Shown: positions 17,643 to 26,262 of the stretch, piece by piece
Layout of the letters: every line of letters starts with the position of its first letter
Position numbering within the stretch: position 1 is the first letter of the stretch
Assembly (NCBI GenBank): GCA_002364085.1
Contig: DEXK01000011.1
Coordinates: 636,002 to 700,001, forward strand
From: Balneolaceae bacterium UBA3186
GTDB taxonomy: Bacteria; Bacteroidota; Rhodothermia; Balneolales; Balneolaceae
Length of the DNA stretch: 64,000 nucleotides
Direction: 5' to 3'
The notes under the pieces: model-generated
Databases searched by the model: none
What the model saw: the letters and a program-made list of their open reading frames with translations, nothing else
Told to the model about the DNA's origin: nothing
Program-made: the position numbers and the translations under genes

Positions 17643-18026
17643 ATGAAAAAATCCTTAACGCCGCTAGGCGAAAGTGAAATGGAAATCCTTCATCATGTAT
17701 GGGAGTTGGGCGAAGCAACGGTCGCTGAAGTACAGGAACTGATCTTAAAAAATCGAAAAGTAGCCTACACAACAGTAATGACCATCATGAAAAACCTTAA
17801 CGACAAAGGATTTCTTAAGTATCGAAAACAAGGCGTAACCTATGTTTACAGTGCTGCTATTGAGCCTGAAGATGTTCAATCAAGTCTTATTTCAAATTTG
17901 ATAAATAAGGTATTTAAAGGATCTCCTTCTGCGCTTGTTCAAACATTAGTGAAAGGCGAAAATCTAAGTGAAGATGAACTTAAAGCCATCAAGAATATGA
18001 TTGACAATATGGAGGACGAATCATGA
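17643..18026 (+). CDS. BlaI/MecI-family transcriptional repressor
   Basis: A 127-residue winged-helix repressor of the penicillinase-repressor family (PF03965). LTPLGESEMEILHHVWELG and TTVMTIMKNLNDKGFL are the DNA-binding domain (5-70), and the C-terminal third is the dimerisation part. In the classical system the repressor is inactivated when the membrane metallopeptidase partner senses a signal. The partner is the next gene, overlapping by 4 bases (ATGA), and two matching operators lie just upstream. No beta-lactamase gene is nearby, so in this group the pair probably regulates envelope functions rather than antibiotic resistance (inference). Confidence 0.93.
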   Translation: MKKSLTPLGESEMEILHHVWELGEATVAEVQELILKNRKVAYTTVMTIMKNLNDKGFLKYRKQGVTYVYSAAIEPEDVQSSLISNLINKVFKGSPSALVQTLVKGENLSEDELKAIKNMIDNMEDES

Positions 18027-20041
18027 AGAATTTCTTTGATCTTATTCAACGGCTTGGATCATCTTCAGCCGATATAATCTGGTTTCCATTGCTTATCTGG
18101 ACATGTGTGTCAACATTCATATTTCTTCTTCTCAGATTTAATAAGTCTGTAAATCCTCTATACCAATATCACATTCGGGTTGCTACTTTATTTGCACTAC
18201 CAATGGGGTTACTCTCTGCAATACTGCTACAGGTTTTTAATAACTTCTATTCTTCTTCAAATTTCAGTACATCTGTATTTGTTGTAGAAAACCCACTCCC
18301 TGTAGTTTATTCCGTTCCCCTTAGTTCCGGTTCTACAGAATATTCCATTCCTTGGATGGAAATTAATTTCCTAATAGGTTTAGTATCTATTTTGGTTCTT
18401 ATTGTAGCAGCTCTAATGATGGTAAGGTTGATATATAGTTATTTCCAACTCAAAAAATTACATCAGCAGTTGAATCGGGAGCCACTTACGAATACGAATC
18501 TCAGTTCCGGTATAAAGGATGGCTCCGTTTCAATAGCTTTTCATGATCATCCTTTAGTACCATTCACTTTCGGCTGGGCAAGCCCTATTATAGTTCTTCC
18601 TGAAAAAATTAAAGAAGACTCTACAAAACTGAATATGGCTATTCAGCATGAATTGGTTCACATTCGTAGAGGAGACTACTTATTACAACTTGCTTTGTCT
18701 GTAATTGAATCAGTTTTTTGGTTTCACCCTCTCGTAAAGATTGGTGCTACTGAAATAGAAATTTACCGGGAGATTTCTTGCGACCAGGAAGTGCTGAACA
18801 CCTCCGATATCCATCCAAAAAAATATGCCAATATGTTATTGGAGCTTGTTCCCCTTAATAAAGGATATGGAAGCTTCGCTGTAAACATGGCGGTTAAGCA
18901 ATCAACTTTAAAACAAAGAATCGAAACTATGAAACATCATAAAATGCATAAAACATCTTATAAACGAAGTCTCTTTCTCTTGCTTTCCATAACCTTGATG
19001 GTAATAGCTCCTATTGCCTGCTCTGATCTTAGAGGACCGGAAACACTATCAGATGAAGAGATTCTAAATGAAAAGATGACTTTAACTGAATTTGTTATGG
19101 AAATTAATGGCAAGGAAGTCATGAGTGCCAATAAGCCTGGAGTAAGCGTCAGCGCTCAAGGCCTTGGAGCAATCGCAATTAGCCCAAAAGATTATGGATT
19201 GTTTGAGTTCTCAATCAGGCCATTTGATGGAGCTGTGCAGTCAGGTGCAATATCTGATAATATTGCAGAGTTCAAAGTAAATCAACTGAATGTATCTATT
19301 GCTTCAACCCAAAAAATTCTTGAAAATAATTCTGATGCCATGATTTGGGTAAGACATTTCCCGAATGCAAAAATAGCACCGGGATTCTCATCTTATGGAG
19401 ATGCGAATCAGCCACCACCTCCACCCCCTCCTACAAACTTAAATAATCCAGCCGACCAAGAGGTATTTATAGTTGTTGAAAGTATGCCGGAACTTATTGG
19501 TGGCCAGGTTGGAATACAAAGTAAGGTCGAATATCCTGCTACAGCTAAAAGAGCTGGTATTCAAGGGCGCGTTACAGTTCAATTTATTGTTGACAAGAAT
19601 GGGAATGTAGTTGAACCTAAAGTAATTCGTGGAATCGGTGGCGGTTGTGATGAAGAAGCAGTACGTGTAGTTAGTGAGGCAAAGTTCAAACCAGGTGTTC
19701 AACGAGGACAAAATGTTGAAGTTCAAATGAGCCTACCTGTTCTTTTCAGACTCAATGATTCTGAATTTCAACAAAGCAATGATTACGAAACTCCTCCGCC
19801 TCCACCTCCACCCATTAAAGTTGAAACGCTAGAATCTTCGAATGGCACAGTAAAAGTAAAATTGTCGAGTGATTTCGGTCCTCTTGTAGGTGCTAGTGTC
19901 AAAATAGAGGGGACGAAAAGAGCAACAGCTACAAATCAGGAGGGCATTGCAACTATTAGTGGCTTGGAAAAGGGAACTTATAAATTTGCTTTCTCATACG
20001 TTGGCTTCGGACAACCTGTAAAAGAAATAACTGTAAAATAA
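18023..20041 (+). CDS. M56 (BlaR1-like) peptidase fused to TonB C-terminal and carboxypeptidase-regulatory-like domains
   Basis: A 672-residue fusion. Four membrane helices (about 18-37, 53-72, 115-138 and 316-335) enclose the M56 zinc peptidase, with HELVH at 209-213 and downstream EISCDQEVL carrying the third ligand. There is no penicillin-binding sensor domain. After the last helix comes a periplasmic region with a PPPPPPP tract near 455, a TonB C-terminal domain (about 487-575: YPATAKRAGIQGRVTVQFIV), a second proline tract near 590 and a carboxypeptidase-regulatory-like beta-sandwich (about 610-672: GPLVGASVKIEGT). So the sensor half is replaced by a TonB-type arm. It is cotranscribed with the BlaI-like repressor. 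Confidence 0.9.
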   Translation: MKNFFDLIQRLGSSSADIIWFPLLIWTCVSTFIFLLLRFNKSVNPLYQYHIRVATLFALPMGLLSAILLQVFNNFYSSSNFSTSVFVVENPLPVVYSVPLSSGSTEYSIPWMEINFLIGLVSILVLIVAALMMVRLIYSYFQLKKLHQQLNREPLTNTNLSSGIKDGSVSIAFHDHPLVPFTFGWASPIIVLPEKIKEDSTKLNMAIQHELVHIRRGDYLLQLALSVIESVFWFHPLVKIGATEIEIYREISCDQEVLNTSDIHPKKYANMLLELVPLNKGYGSFAVNMAVKQSTLKQRIETMKHHKMHKTSYKRSLFLLLSITLMVIAPIACSDLRGPETLSDEEILNEKMTLTEFVMEINGKEVMSANKPGVSVSAQGLGAIAISPKDYGLFEFSIRPFDGAVQSGAISDNIAEFKVNQLNVSIASTQKILENNSDAMIWVRHFPNAKIAPGFSSYGDANQPPPPPPPTNLNNPADQEVFIVVESMPELIGGQVGIQSKVEYPATAKRAGIQGRVTVQFIVDKNGNVVEPKVIRGIGGGCDEEAVRVVSEAKFKPGVQRGQNVEVQMSLPVLFRLNDSEFQQSNDYETPPPPPPPIKVETLESSNGTVKVKLSSDFGPLVGASVKIEGTKRATATNQEGIATISGLEKGTYKFAFSYVGFGQPVKEITVK

Positions 20042-20111
20042 TTTCAACTTTTTGAAACTTCTTTAATTTGCTTGCGTAACAATACATTGATTATAACCAA
20101 ATTTGTATGTT

Positions 20112-20291
20112 ATGCCAGCAAAATTAAGGAAATCCAGAAGCGATAAAATGTTGGCCGGAGTATGTTCCGGGCTTGCAGAATATCTTGGATGGGACCCAAC
20201 CATAGTAAGAATTCTCTTTGTAGTTCTGGCTTTCAGCTATGGATTCGCCATCTTCGCTTATTTTATTCTTGCTATAGTAATGCCCGACTGA
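20112..20291 (+). CDS. PspC-domain membrane protein
   Basis: A 59-residue stand-alone PspC domain (PF04024). KLRKSRSDKMLAGVCSGLAEYLGW and DPTIVRILFVVL are the family signature, with one or two membrane helices from about residue 30 to the end. PspC-type proteins act in the envelope stress response of proteobacteria; in this phylum the small stand-alone form is common and its role is not defined. I chose the ATG at 20112 rather than the in-frame TTG three codons earlier, because MPAKLRKS matches the family start. A terminator at 20313 follows. Confidence 0.88.
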   Translation: MPAKLRKSRSDKMLAGVCSGLAEYLGWDPTIVRILFVVLAFSYGFAIFAYFILAIVMPD

Positions 20292-20312
20292 TCCTTAGTT
20301 TTTAATCTTTTC

Positions 20313-20348
20313 AAAAGGTTCTTATGTAAATCATAAGAGCCTTTTCTT
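20313..20348 (+). terminator. Terminator after the PspC gene
   Basis: Stem AAAAGGTTCTTATG (20313-20326) against CATAAGAGCCTTTT (20332-20345), 14 pairs with one G-T wobble, loop TAAAT. Confidence 0.75.
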
Positions 20349-20398
20349 GTTTAATTAGATTTGCATTAGCATCTTACAGCTACACAAACATTGAAAAT

Positions 20399-21253
20399 AT
20401 GAAAGTTGGTATTGTAGGCGATGCTACCAGAACTGTAGCTTGGGAAAAACACTTAAGACCTCACGGAATTGTGAGTGAAGTAAATTTGGTTCCTTCCATT
20501 TCTGATTTAGGAGAGGTAGATGCATGCCTTATTCTTGACAATTCTGCTACAAATCTGGACACACTACTGGAATCAGTACATGCCGGTTACAGCTCTTTTT
20601 TGATCGCAAAACAGCCCACAGATATTCAGAAACTCGAAAAAATTCATCGAGCGGCTAAAGAATCCGGAGTTAAAATTCAATTTTCACATTGGCCTACCTT
20701 AGCTCCTGCCACTCAATGGATGATGGATTCTATTCACAGACCTCAGTTTATTCATATCAGCAGATATGTAAACAGAAATACTTTAGTAGATCCGGTTAAT
20801 GAATTCAGAAATATCTGGGTTGATGAACTTGGGCTGTGTGTAAAATGGATAAATAGCGGAATACATCATATTGAAGCTCAAGCAAGCTGGTTAGATAGTA
20901 ATAACCCTATTTCGATTCATCTTTTTCTTCGCTTTGATAATGGCAGTTCAGCTTCCATTATCATTTATACTTCTTCCCAAGATAACCAACACCAAAGACT
21001 TGCTTCTAGTAAAGCCGAAGTTTTGGACTGTAATGTACCTAATCAAACTATCAGAATTGGCCGATTGAATGAGAGCGGTCATCTCTTTTTTGGTAAGCAA
21101 ACTTTTGATCCTGCTCAAGCCGCAGAAAAGGCTGCGCTTCTGTTCCTTAAATCTATTCAGTTAAATTCAGAAACAGCTTATTCAAGCTACGACGCTATTC
21201 AATTAGCTAAACAAATAGAAAAAGTAGAACAACGGCTAGGTTTGTTTTCTTAA
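20399..21253 (+). CDS. Gfo/Idh/MocA-like dehydrogenase-fold protein
   Basis: A 284-residue protein with the outline of the Gfo/Idh/MocA family. It has a short N-terminal nucleotide-binding region (MKVGIVGDATRTVAW, with an altered GxGxxG), then AGYSSFLIAKQPTDIQKLEKI, which corresponds to the usual EKP segment but reads AKQP, so the catalytic lysine may be shifted. A C-terminal alpha/beta domain includes GIHHIEAQASWL. Family members are usually about 330-380 residues, so this is a short and divergent one. It may be a non-enzymatic or specialised member. It lies alone between a terminator and a Pho-like regulatory region. Confidence 0.6.
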   Translation: MKVGIVGDATRTVAWEKHLRPHGIVSEVNLVPSISDLGEVDACLILDNSATNLDTLLESVHAGYSSFLIAKQPTDIQKLEKIHRAAKESGVKIQFSHWPTLAPATQWMMDSIHRPQFIHISRYVNRNTLVDPVNEFRNIWVDELGLCVKWINSGIHHIEAQASWLDSNNPISIHLFLRFDNGSSASIIIYTSSQDNQHQRLASSKAEVLDCNVPNQTIRIGRLNESGHLFFGKQTFDPAQAAEKAALLFLKSIQLNSETAYSSYDAIQLAKQIEKVEQRLGLFS

Positions 21254-21294
21254 TAACTTCAAAATTATTAACAAGTATTCTCAATTTTCCAATG

Positions 21295-21344
21295 TTAACT
21301 TAATGTTAAGAAATTCTTTACTTTGTGTTAACAATTTGATAACA
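21295..21344 (+). promoter_or_regulatory. Phased TTAACA-like boxes (Pho-box-like array)
   Basis: TTAACT (21295) N5 TTAAGA (21306), and 33 bases later TTAACA (21328) N5 ATAACA (21339). The 11-bp step within each pair and the 3x11-bp step between pairs place all four on one face of the helix, as for PhoB/PhoP boxes. The pairs end 31 bases before the start codon of the secreted protein gene at 21376. A closely similar array is at 60622-60670. Confidence 0.5.
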
Positions 21345-21375
21345 TAGCTCCAGAAACAACTCAGAGGCTATTATC

Positions 21376-21771
21376 ATGAAAAAATCAATTCTTCTATCGG
21401 CACTTGTATTTTTATTTACAATGGGAATAAACGGTCAAAGTGTATCTTTAGATCTAGAACCTGAAAAGACCATTACTAAAATAACAGAAAGTATTTATAG
21501 TGTTGAAGTAAAAGCCTCAAATGGAAATGTAATTCAAAGTGGCGAATACTTATTAGTAGACAAGCAACTTCTTAATCATGGAATTTGGACATTATTTGCT
21601 CATAATTCAGCAGATGTGTTAACCAGAATTAAGTACGATAAAGGAGAAAGAATCTGGTTAGAAACTAAAATAGATGGCAAGTTTAAAAGACTCAGTAATA
21701 ATGAAATCATCATTAAGCAGCTTGAAACAAAGATTGCATCTCTGGAAGAAAAAATAGATTCATTAGATTAA
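21376..21771 (+). CDS. Small secreted protein with C-terminal coiled coil
   Basis: Not recognised. A 131-residue protein with a signal peptide (MKKSILLSALVFLFTMGINGQ, cut near residue 21). The mature part is beta-rich with repeated phrases such as SGEYLLVDKQLLNHGIWTLF and RIKYDKGERIWLE, which resemble the MORN-like or T9SS-associated small-domain proteins of Bacteroidota (weak similarity). The end is a heptad coiled coil, IKQLETKIASLEEKIDSL, at about 112-130. It is probably periplasmic and oligomeric. The 11-bp-phased TTAACA boxes upstream suggest that it is controlled with the phosphate genes at 59-62 kb; this is inference. Confidence 0.65.
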   Translation: MKKSILLSALVFLFTMGINGQSVSLDLEPEKTITKITESIYSVEVKASNGNVIQSGEYLLVDKQLLNHGIWTLFAHNSADVLTRIKYDKGERIWLETKIDGKFKRLSNNEIIIKQLETKIASLEEKIDSLD

Positions 21772-21775
21772 ACCT

Positions 21776-22630
21776 TTATTTAGGCTTCATAGCTTTAAAC
21801 GCCTTTTTGAGTTTTTTCCTGGACATCAAATCATTAATAAAGTTGAACTGACCGGCTTGCAATCTTTCTCCACCGTCAATTACTACGCTCTCTCCTGTCA
21901 TATATAAAGCCATATCAGACATCAAGAAAGTTGCTAGATTTGCTAATTCTTTATGTTCACCGTATCGCTTCATAGGTATTTTGTTGATGAACTTTTTCTC
22001 GATCAGTTTGTCCGGAACTAAACGAGACCATGCTCCTTTAGTAGGAAATGGTCCGGGAGCGATCGCGTTTACCCTGATTCCATATTCTGCCCATTCAAAT
22101 GCTAACGAACGAGTCATTGCAAGAACTCCCGCTTTACTACAAGCTGAGGGAAGCACAAAAGCACACCCTGTACTCTCCGCATAAGTGGTAACTATATTCA
22201 GAATTGAACCTTCTTTCTCGTTGTCGATCAGGTAGTTTCCAAAAGCATGCGTACAATTAAAGCTTCCATGAAGTACTATATCAACAATAGCCTTAAATCC
22301 ACCGGGAGTAAGATCTTCAGATGCGGAAAGGAAATTCCCGGCTGCATTATTTACCAATCCTTCCATAGATCCAAAATCTTCGACAATTTTTGAGATCATG
22401 GTAGTAACGGCGTCATGGTCTCTTACATCACAAATATAATAGGCTGCCCTTGTTGATTCTCCGGCTTCTTCAATTTCTTTTGCAGCTTTTTGAAGCTTTT
22501 CTTCAGTTCTACCGCAAATTGCAATATTAGCTCCACTTTCAGCAAAACCTTTTGCCATCGCTAATCCGAGGCCACTTCCTCCTCCTGTAATTAAAATCGT
22601 TTTTCCTGAAAGAGTGTCTTTAGTAAACAT
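21776..22630 (-). CDS. SDR-family oxidoreductase (2,4-dienoyl-CoA reductase-like)
   Basis: A 284-residue short-chain dehydrogenase. The NAD(P)-binding motif is ITGGGSGLGLAMA (14-26), and NNAAGNF (about 89-95) is the NNAG motif. The active site differs from classical SDRs, with the Y-x-x-x-K replaced by the S-x-x-x-K of PSACSKAGVLAM. That substitution, along with GNFLSASEDL and the C-terminal GERLQAGQF, matches 2,4-dienoyl-CoA reductases (mammalian DECR type), which allow unsaturated fatty acids to enter beta-oxidation. It is the last gene of the fad operon, 24 bases after the thiolase, which supports that role. Confidence 0.85.
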   Translation of the reverse strand: MFTKDTLSGKTILITGGGSGLGLAMAKGFAESGANIAICGRTEEKLQKAAKEIEEAGESTRAAYYICDVRDHDAVTTMISKIVEDFGSMEGLVNNAAGNFLSASEDLTPGGFKAIVDIVLHGSFNCTHAFGNYLIDNEKEGSILNIVTTYAESTGCAFVLPSACSKAGVLAMTRSLAFEWAEYGIRVNAIAPGPFPTKGAWSRLVPDKLIEKKFINKIPMKRYGEHKELANLATFLMSDMALYMTGESVVIDGGERLQAGQFNFINDLMSRKKLKKAFKAMKPK

Positions 22631-22654
22631 GTTTATTCCTTTAATTTTTCTAGA

Positions 22655-23836
22655 TTAGCTAAGATTTTCAAATATTCCTGCTGCACCCATTCCACCACCA
22701 ATACACATGGTTACCATTCCGTATTTTGATTTTCTGGATTGCATTTCATGAAGGATCTGAGCAGTAAGCTTAGCCCCTGTACATCCTAAAGGATGTCCCA
22801 TAGCAATTGCCCCGCCATTTACATTTGTGATTTCCGGATCAATGCCGAGCTCACGTATCACCGCTAATGATTGTGCCGCAAATGCCTCGTTCAATTCTAT
22901 GAGATCTATATCACTTAATTTAAGTCCTGTTTGTTTTAACACTTTTGGAATAGCTTCTACCGGACCAATTCCCATCAATTCAGGTGCAACTCCGGCTACG
23001 GAAAATCCAACATATCTGGCTATTGGAGTAAGTCCGAGTTCTTTTACTTTTTCACCACTCATAACTATTACTCCAGCAGCTGCATCATTCATTTGGGACG
23101 AATTACCGGCAGTAACAGATCCTCCGGCTTTAAATACTGCCCTTAATTTTGCTAAGACTTCTTTACTTGTATCAGCTCTGGGACCTTCATCTTTTCGGAA
23201 AGTGAATTTCTCTTTGATGATCTCGCCATCAGCACTGATTTTCTTTTCTACAACTTCGATTGGAGTAATCTGGGAATCAAACTTTCCATTTTCCCAAGCT
23301 GAGATTGCTCTTTGATGACTTTGATAGGCAAAAGCGTCCTGATCTTCACGATTTACGCCATATTTCTTAGCCACATTTTCTGCAGTCAATCCCATACTGA
23401 TATATAATTCAGGTTTATTATCCACCAATTCAGGATTTGGTTGCACCGACATTCCACCCATAGGAACCAAAGACATTGACTCAACACCTCCTGCCACAAT
23501 TACATCAGCAGCGCCAACCATGATTCTTTCTGCTGCCATCGCAATGGTTTGTAATCCTGATGAACAAAATCTGTTTACCGTCACGCCGGGTACTTCATCA
23601 GGAAGACCACCAAGTGCCGCTATTTGTTTCGCTACGTTCAATCCTTGAGATGCCTCCGGAAATGCACATCCCATTATCACATCTTCAACCATTTCAGGAC
23701 TGACTTCCGGAGTTCGTTTCAAAAGTTCTTTTATAACAGCTCCGCCCATAGAATCAGGCCTCGTAAACCGAAGCGACCCTTTGTTAGCTTTACCACAAGC
23801 GGTTCGTGTTGCTGCAACTATGTATGCTTCTTTCAT
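22655..23836 (-). CDS. fadA: Acetyl-CoA C-acyltransferase (beta-ketothiolase)
   Basis: A 393-residue thiolase that cleaves 3-ketoacyl-CoA to acetyl-CoA and a shortened acyl-CoA in the cytoplasm. The nucleophile is C91 in NRFCSSGLQTIAMA. The second signature GGAIAMGHPLGCTGA contains the catalytic histidine, and the C-terminal CIGGGMGAAGIFE contains the acid/base cysteine. NEAFAAQSLAVI is also conserved. Length is normal. It sits in the order FadD, FadN, FadA, SDR on one strand, as in fadN-fadA operons of Gram-positives and Bacteroidota. A 12-bp hairpin lies in the 65-base gap before it. Confidence 0.96.
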   Translation of the reverse strand: MKEAYIVAATRTACGKANKGSLRFTRPDSMGGAVIKELLKRTPEVSPEMVEDVIMGCAFPEASQGLNVAKQIAALGGLPDEVPGVTVNRFCSSGLQTIAMAAERIMVGAADVIVAGGVESMSLVPMGGMSVQPNPELVDNKPELYISMGLTAENVAKKYGVNREDQDAFAYQSHQRAISAWENGKFDSQITPIEVVEKKISADGEIIKEKFTFRKDEGPRADTSKEVLAKLRAVFKAGGSVTAGNSSQMNDAAAGVIVMSGEKVKELGLTPIARYVGFSVAGVAPELMGIGPVEAIPKVLKQTGLKLSDIDLIELNEAFAAQSLAVIRELGIDPEITNVNGGAIAMGHPLGCTGAKLTAQILHEMQSRKSKYGMVTMCIGGGMGAAGIFENLS

Positions 23837-23859
23837 AAAATTCTTAATTTTGAATTAGT

Positions 23860-23899
23860 AATTATGAGTGTCTTCATTCAAAATTCAACACTCATAATT
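23860..23899. repeat. Palindromic tag between fadN and fadA
   Basis: 12-bp perfect inverted repeat AATTATGAGTGT (23860-23871) and ACACTCATAATT (23888-23899). AT-rich tags of this near-palindromic kind are common between genes of this phylum. It lies inside an operon, so it may also affect transcript stability. Confidence 0.7.
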
Positions 23900-23901
23900 C
23901 A

Positions 23902-26259
23902 TCAATTTCTTAATGGTTTCCCCGTTTTTAACATGTGTTCCATTCTGGCAAGTGTTCGGTCATCTTTAAGACAATCCAGAATTGCTTCTCTTTCCAGTTT
24001 TAACAAGTAATCTTCCGAGACTTTCTGAGCTTCACTTAGATCTCCACCGGCTAGCACGAACGCAAGTCTTTCAACTACCACTTTATCATAATCAGTGATG
24101 AATTTAGATTCATGCATTACATACAGCATCAACTTCATTGCAGATAGTGCCGTTTCGCCGAGAACTTTTATATCAGTTTTAGCAGGTGATTGATATCCGG
24201 CTTTTACCATAGATATAGCTTCTTCTTTAGCAATAGAAAGCTGTAGGTCTCTATTCATTACAATAGTGTCTGATTCTTTCAAAAATCCGAGTTCACGTGC
24301 TTTATGTGCACTATCGGATACTTTTGCCATTCCCATTGTTTTAAAAGCTTCTCGTACATACGGTAAAGGATCTGCACCTTCTTCCAGTTTATTCATTCCT
24401 CTTTTCAGAAGTTCGGTGCTTCCTCCTCCCGCAGGAATCAATCCGACTCCAACTTCAACTAAACCCATATACAATTCGTGATGGGCAACTATTTTATCTG
24501 AATACAGACAAAACTCTGTTCCACCACCTAATGTTCTTCCGAAAGGAGCTGCTACAACCGGAAATGGAGCATATCGTAAAGCAACAGCTGTTCTCTGAAA
24601 ATTCGTAACTGCTGCAACTACCTTTTCCCAATCTCCGGATTTATTTGCTTGCATTGCTTCCATTAGATTTGCGCCGAAAGCGAAACTATCACCATCATGC
24701 CCTATCACCATTGCATCAAAACCTTTTGCAACAACATCCAATGCATTTTCCAATGTTTGAACCAACTCGAATCCGAGCGTAGCATTTCTGGTCTTAAACT
24801 CAAATAAAGCTACACCATCTCCCATATCATATAGAGCGGCTGAATCATTTTCCATTACCGCTTTATTCTCTTTTTTAAGAGCAGCAACTTTAATTTCTCC
24901 AGCTGCTGATGGATTTTCATCTTTCATTGATTTAGAAATCGGATCGTAAACTTTTCCGTCTTTATAAAAAGAATCAAAGCCCGCATTTTTCATTTCTGTG
25001 ATAATTGCAGGAACAGGAATTCCTTCCTCTTTAATTCTATCAATGACTTCATCAATCCCCAGAGCATCCCAACGTTCAAACGGACCTAATTCCCAATTAA
25101 ATCCCCATTTCATTGCTCTATCCACATCCTGAGGATTATCTGATATTTCGGGTACTCGATTAGCAGCGTACAACAACACTTCTCGCTGAGTTTCCCAGAT
25201 AAACTTCCCGATCTTACTATCATGAAAAGCCAGAAACTTTAGCCGCTCTTTAGTATTTCTTATTTTTTTGGCTTCAACTAAAACCGGATCTTCTAATACT
25301 TGCTGTGACTCATATTCCAGTGTTTCCGGATTGATCACTTTGTATTCAGTTTTTCCATTTTCCTGAACTTTGGTGTAAAATCCTTGTCCCGCTTTATTAC
25401 CGATCTTTCCTGATTCCACCATTTTTTTGAATTGCTCCGGCAGATCAAAAACATTCTGCTTTTCATCTTCAGGAATAGACGGAATAATATTATTAGCTAC
25501 ATGCAGAGTTACATCTAATCCTGCCATATCTCCGGTTCGGAATGTAGCGGCCTTCGAATACCCGGTCAGCGTTCCTGTTAACAGATCAATTTCCTCAGCT
25601 CTGAAATCGCCGTTAAAGAAATACGGCATCATACTCCCTATTGAAAAGATCCCTACCCGATTTGCGATAAAGTTCGGGGTATCTTTACAAAGCACCACTC
25701 CTTTACCCAGAACCCGTTCACAAAATCCATGCATAAAACAAGCAATTTCTTTAGAAGTATGCTTTGTCGGAATGATCTCCAGCAACTTCATATATCTTGG
25801 AGGGTTAAAAAAGTGGGTCCCTAAAAAGTGTTCTTTGAAATCCTTCCCGCATTCTTCGCCTATTTCTGTAATCGGTAACCCGGAAGTATTTGAACTAACA
25901 ATAGTATCAGGCTTTCGGACTTTCTCAATCCTAGACATCATATCTTTTTTGATATCCATTCTCTCGATGATCACTTCGCAGATCCAGTCGGCCTCTTTAA
26001 GCAGGTTAAAGTCGTCTTCGAAATTTCCAAGCTTGATCCGATCAGCAAACTCCGGTAACCCAAAAGGAGCTGGTTTCATCTTCAGGATATTTTTGATGCT
26101 TTCCTCAGCAGTTTTATTGGGACGTTTGGGATCGTCACTTTTCAAATCCAATAAAATAACTTCAAGTCCGGCATTGATACAATGAGCAGCAATTTGGCTT
26201 CCCATAACTCCGGAGCCTAATACCGCTACTTTTCTGATTCTTCGTTGTCCTTTGCTCAT
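23902..26259 (-). CDS. fadN: 3-hydroxyacyl-CoA dehydrogenase/enoyl-CoA hydratase, FadN type
   Basis: A 785-residue bifunctional beta-oxidation enzyme. The 3-hydroxyacyl-CoA dehydrogenase is at the N-terminus (VAVLGSGVMGSQIAAHC at 12-28; catalytic region HFFNPPRYMKLLEI) with its helical C-terminal domains to about 450. The enoyl-CoA hydratase half is C-terminal (about 480-690: GHDGDSFAFGANL and GLIPAGGGSTEL). This is the reverse of E. coli FadB and matches B. subtilis FadN. The gene is 3 bases downstream of the acyl-CoA ligase and 65 bases before fadA, so it is the core of a single operon. Alternative: a FadJ-like enzyme, less likely because of domain order. Confidence 0.93.
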   Translation of the reverse strand: MSKGQRRIRKVAVLGSGVMGSQIAAHCINAGLEVILLDLKSDDPKRPNKTAEESIKNILKMKPAPFGLPEFADRIKLGNFEDDFNLLKEADWICEVIIERMDIKKDMMSRIEKVRKPDTIVSSNTSGLPITEIGEECGKDFKEHFLGTHFFNPPRYMKLLEIIPTKHTSKEIACFMHGFCERVLGKGVVLCKDTPNFIANRVGIFSIGSMMPYFFNGDFRAEEIDLLTGTLTGYSKAATFRTGDMAGLDVTLHVANNIIPSIPEDEKQNVFDLPEQFKKMVESGKIGNKAGQGFYTKVQENGKTEYKVINPETLEYESQQVLEDPVLVEAKKIRNTKERLKFLAFHDSKIGKFIWETQREVLLYAANRVPEISDNPQDVDRAMKWGFNWELGPFERWDALGIDEVIDRIKEEGIPVPAIITEMKNAGFDSFYKDGKVYDPISKSMKDENPSAAGEIKVAALKKENKAVMENDSAALYDMGDGVALFEFKTRNATLGFELVQTLENALDVVAKGFDAMVIGHDGDSFAFGANLMEAMQANKSGDWEKVVAAVTNFQRTAVALRYAPFPVVAAPFGRTLGGGTEFCLYSDKIVAHHELYMGLVEVGVGLIPAGGGSTELLKRGMNKLEEGADPLPYVREAFKTMGMAKVSDSAHKARELGFLKESDTIVMNRDLQLSIAKEEAISMVKAGYQSPAKTDIKVLGETALSAMKLMLYVMHESKFITDYDKVVVERLAFVLAGGDLSEAQKVSEDYLLKLEREAILDCLKDDRTLARMEHMLKTGKPLRN

Positions 26260-26262
26260 AAT

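Noticed and set aside
22827..23315. Plus-strand 162-codon frame
   Set aside because: Shadow of fadA on the opposite strand.
25427..26185. Plus-strand 252-codon frame
   Set aside because: Lies entirely inside fadN on the other strand; composition (Ser/Pro/Ile-rich) is that of an antisense frame.
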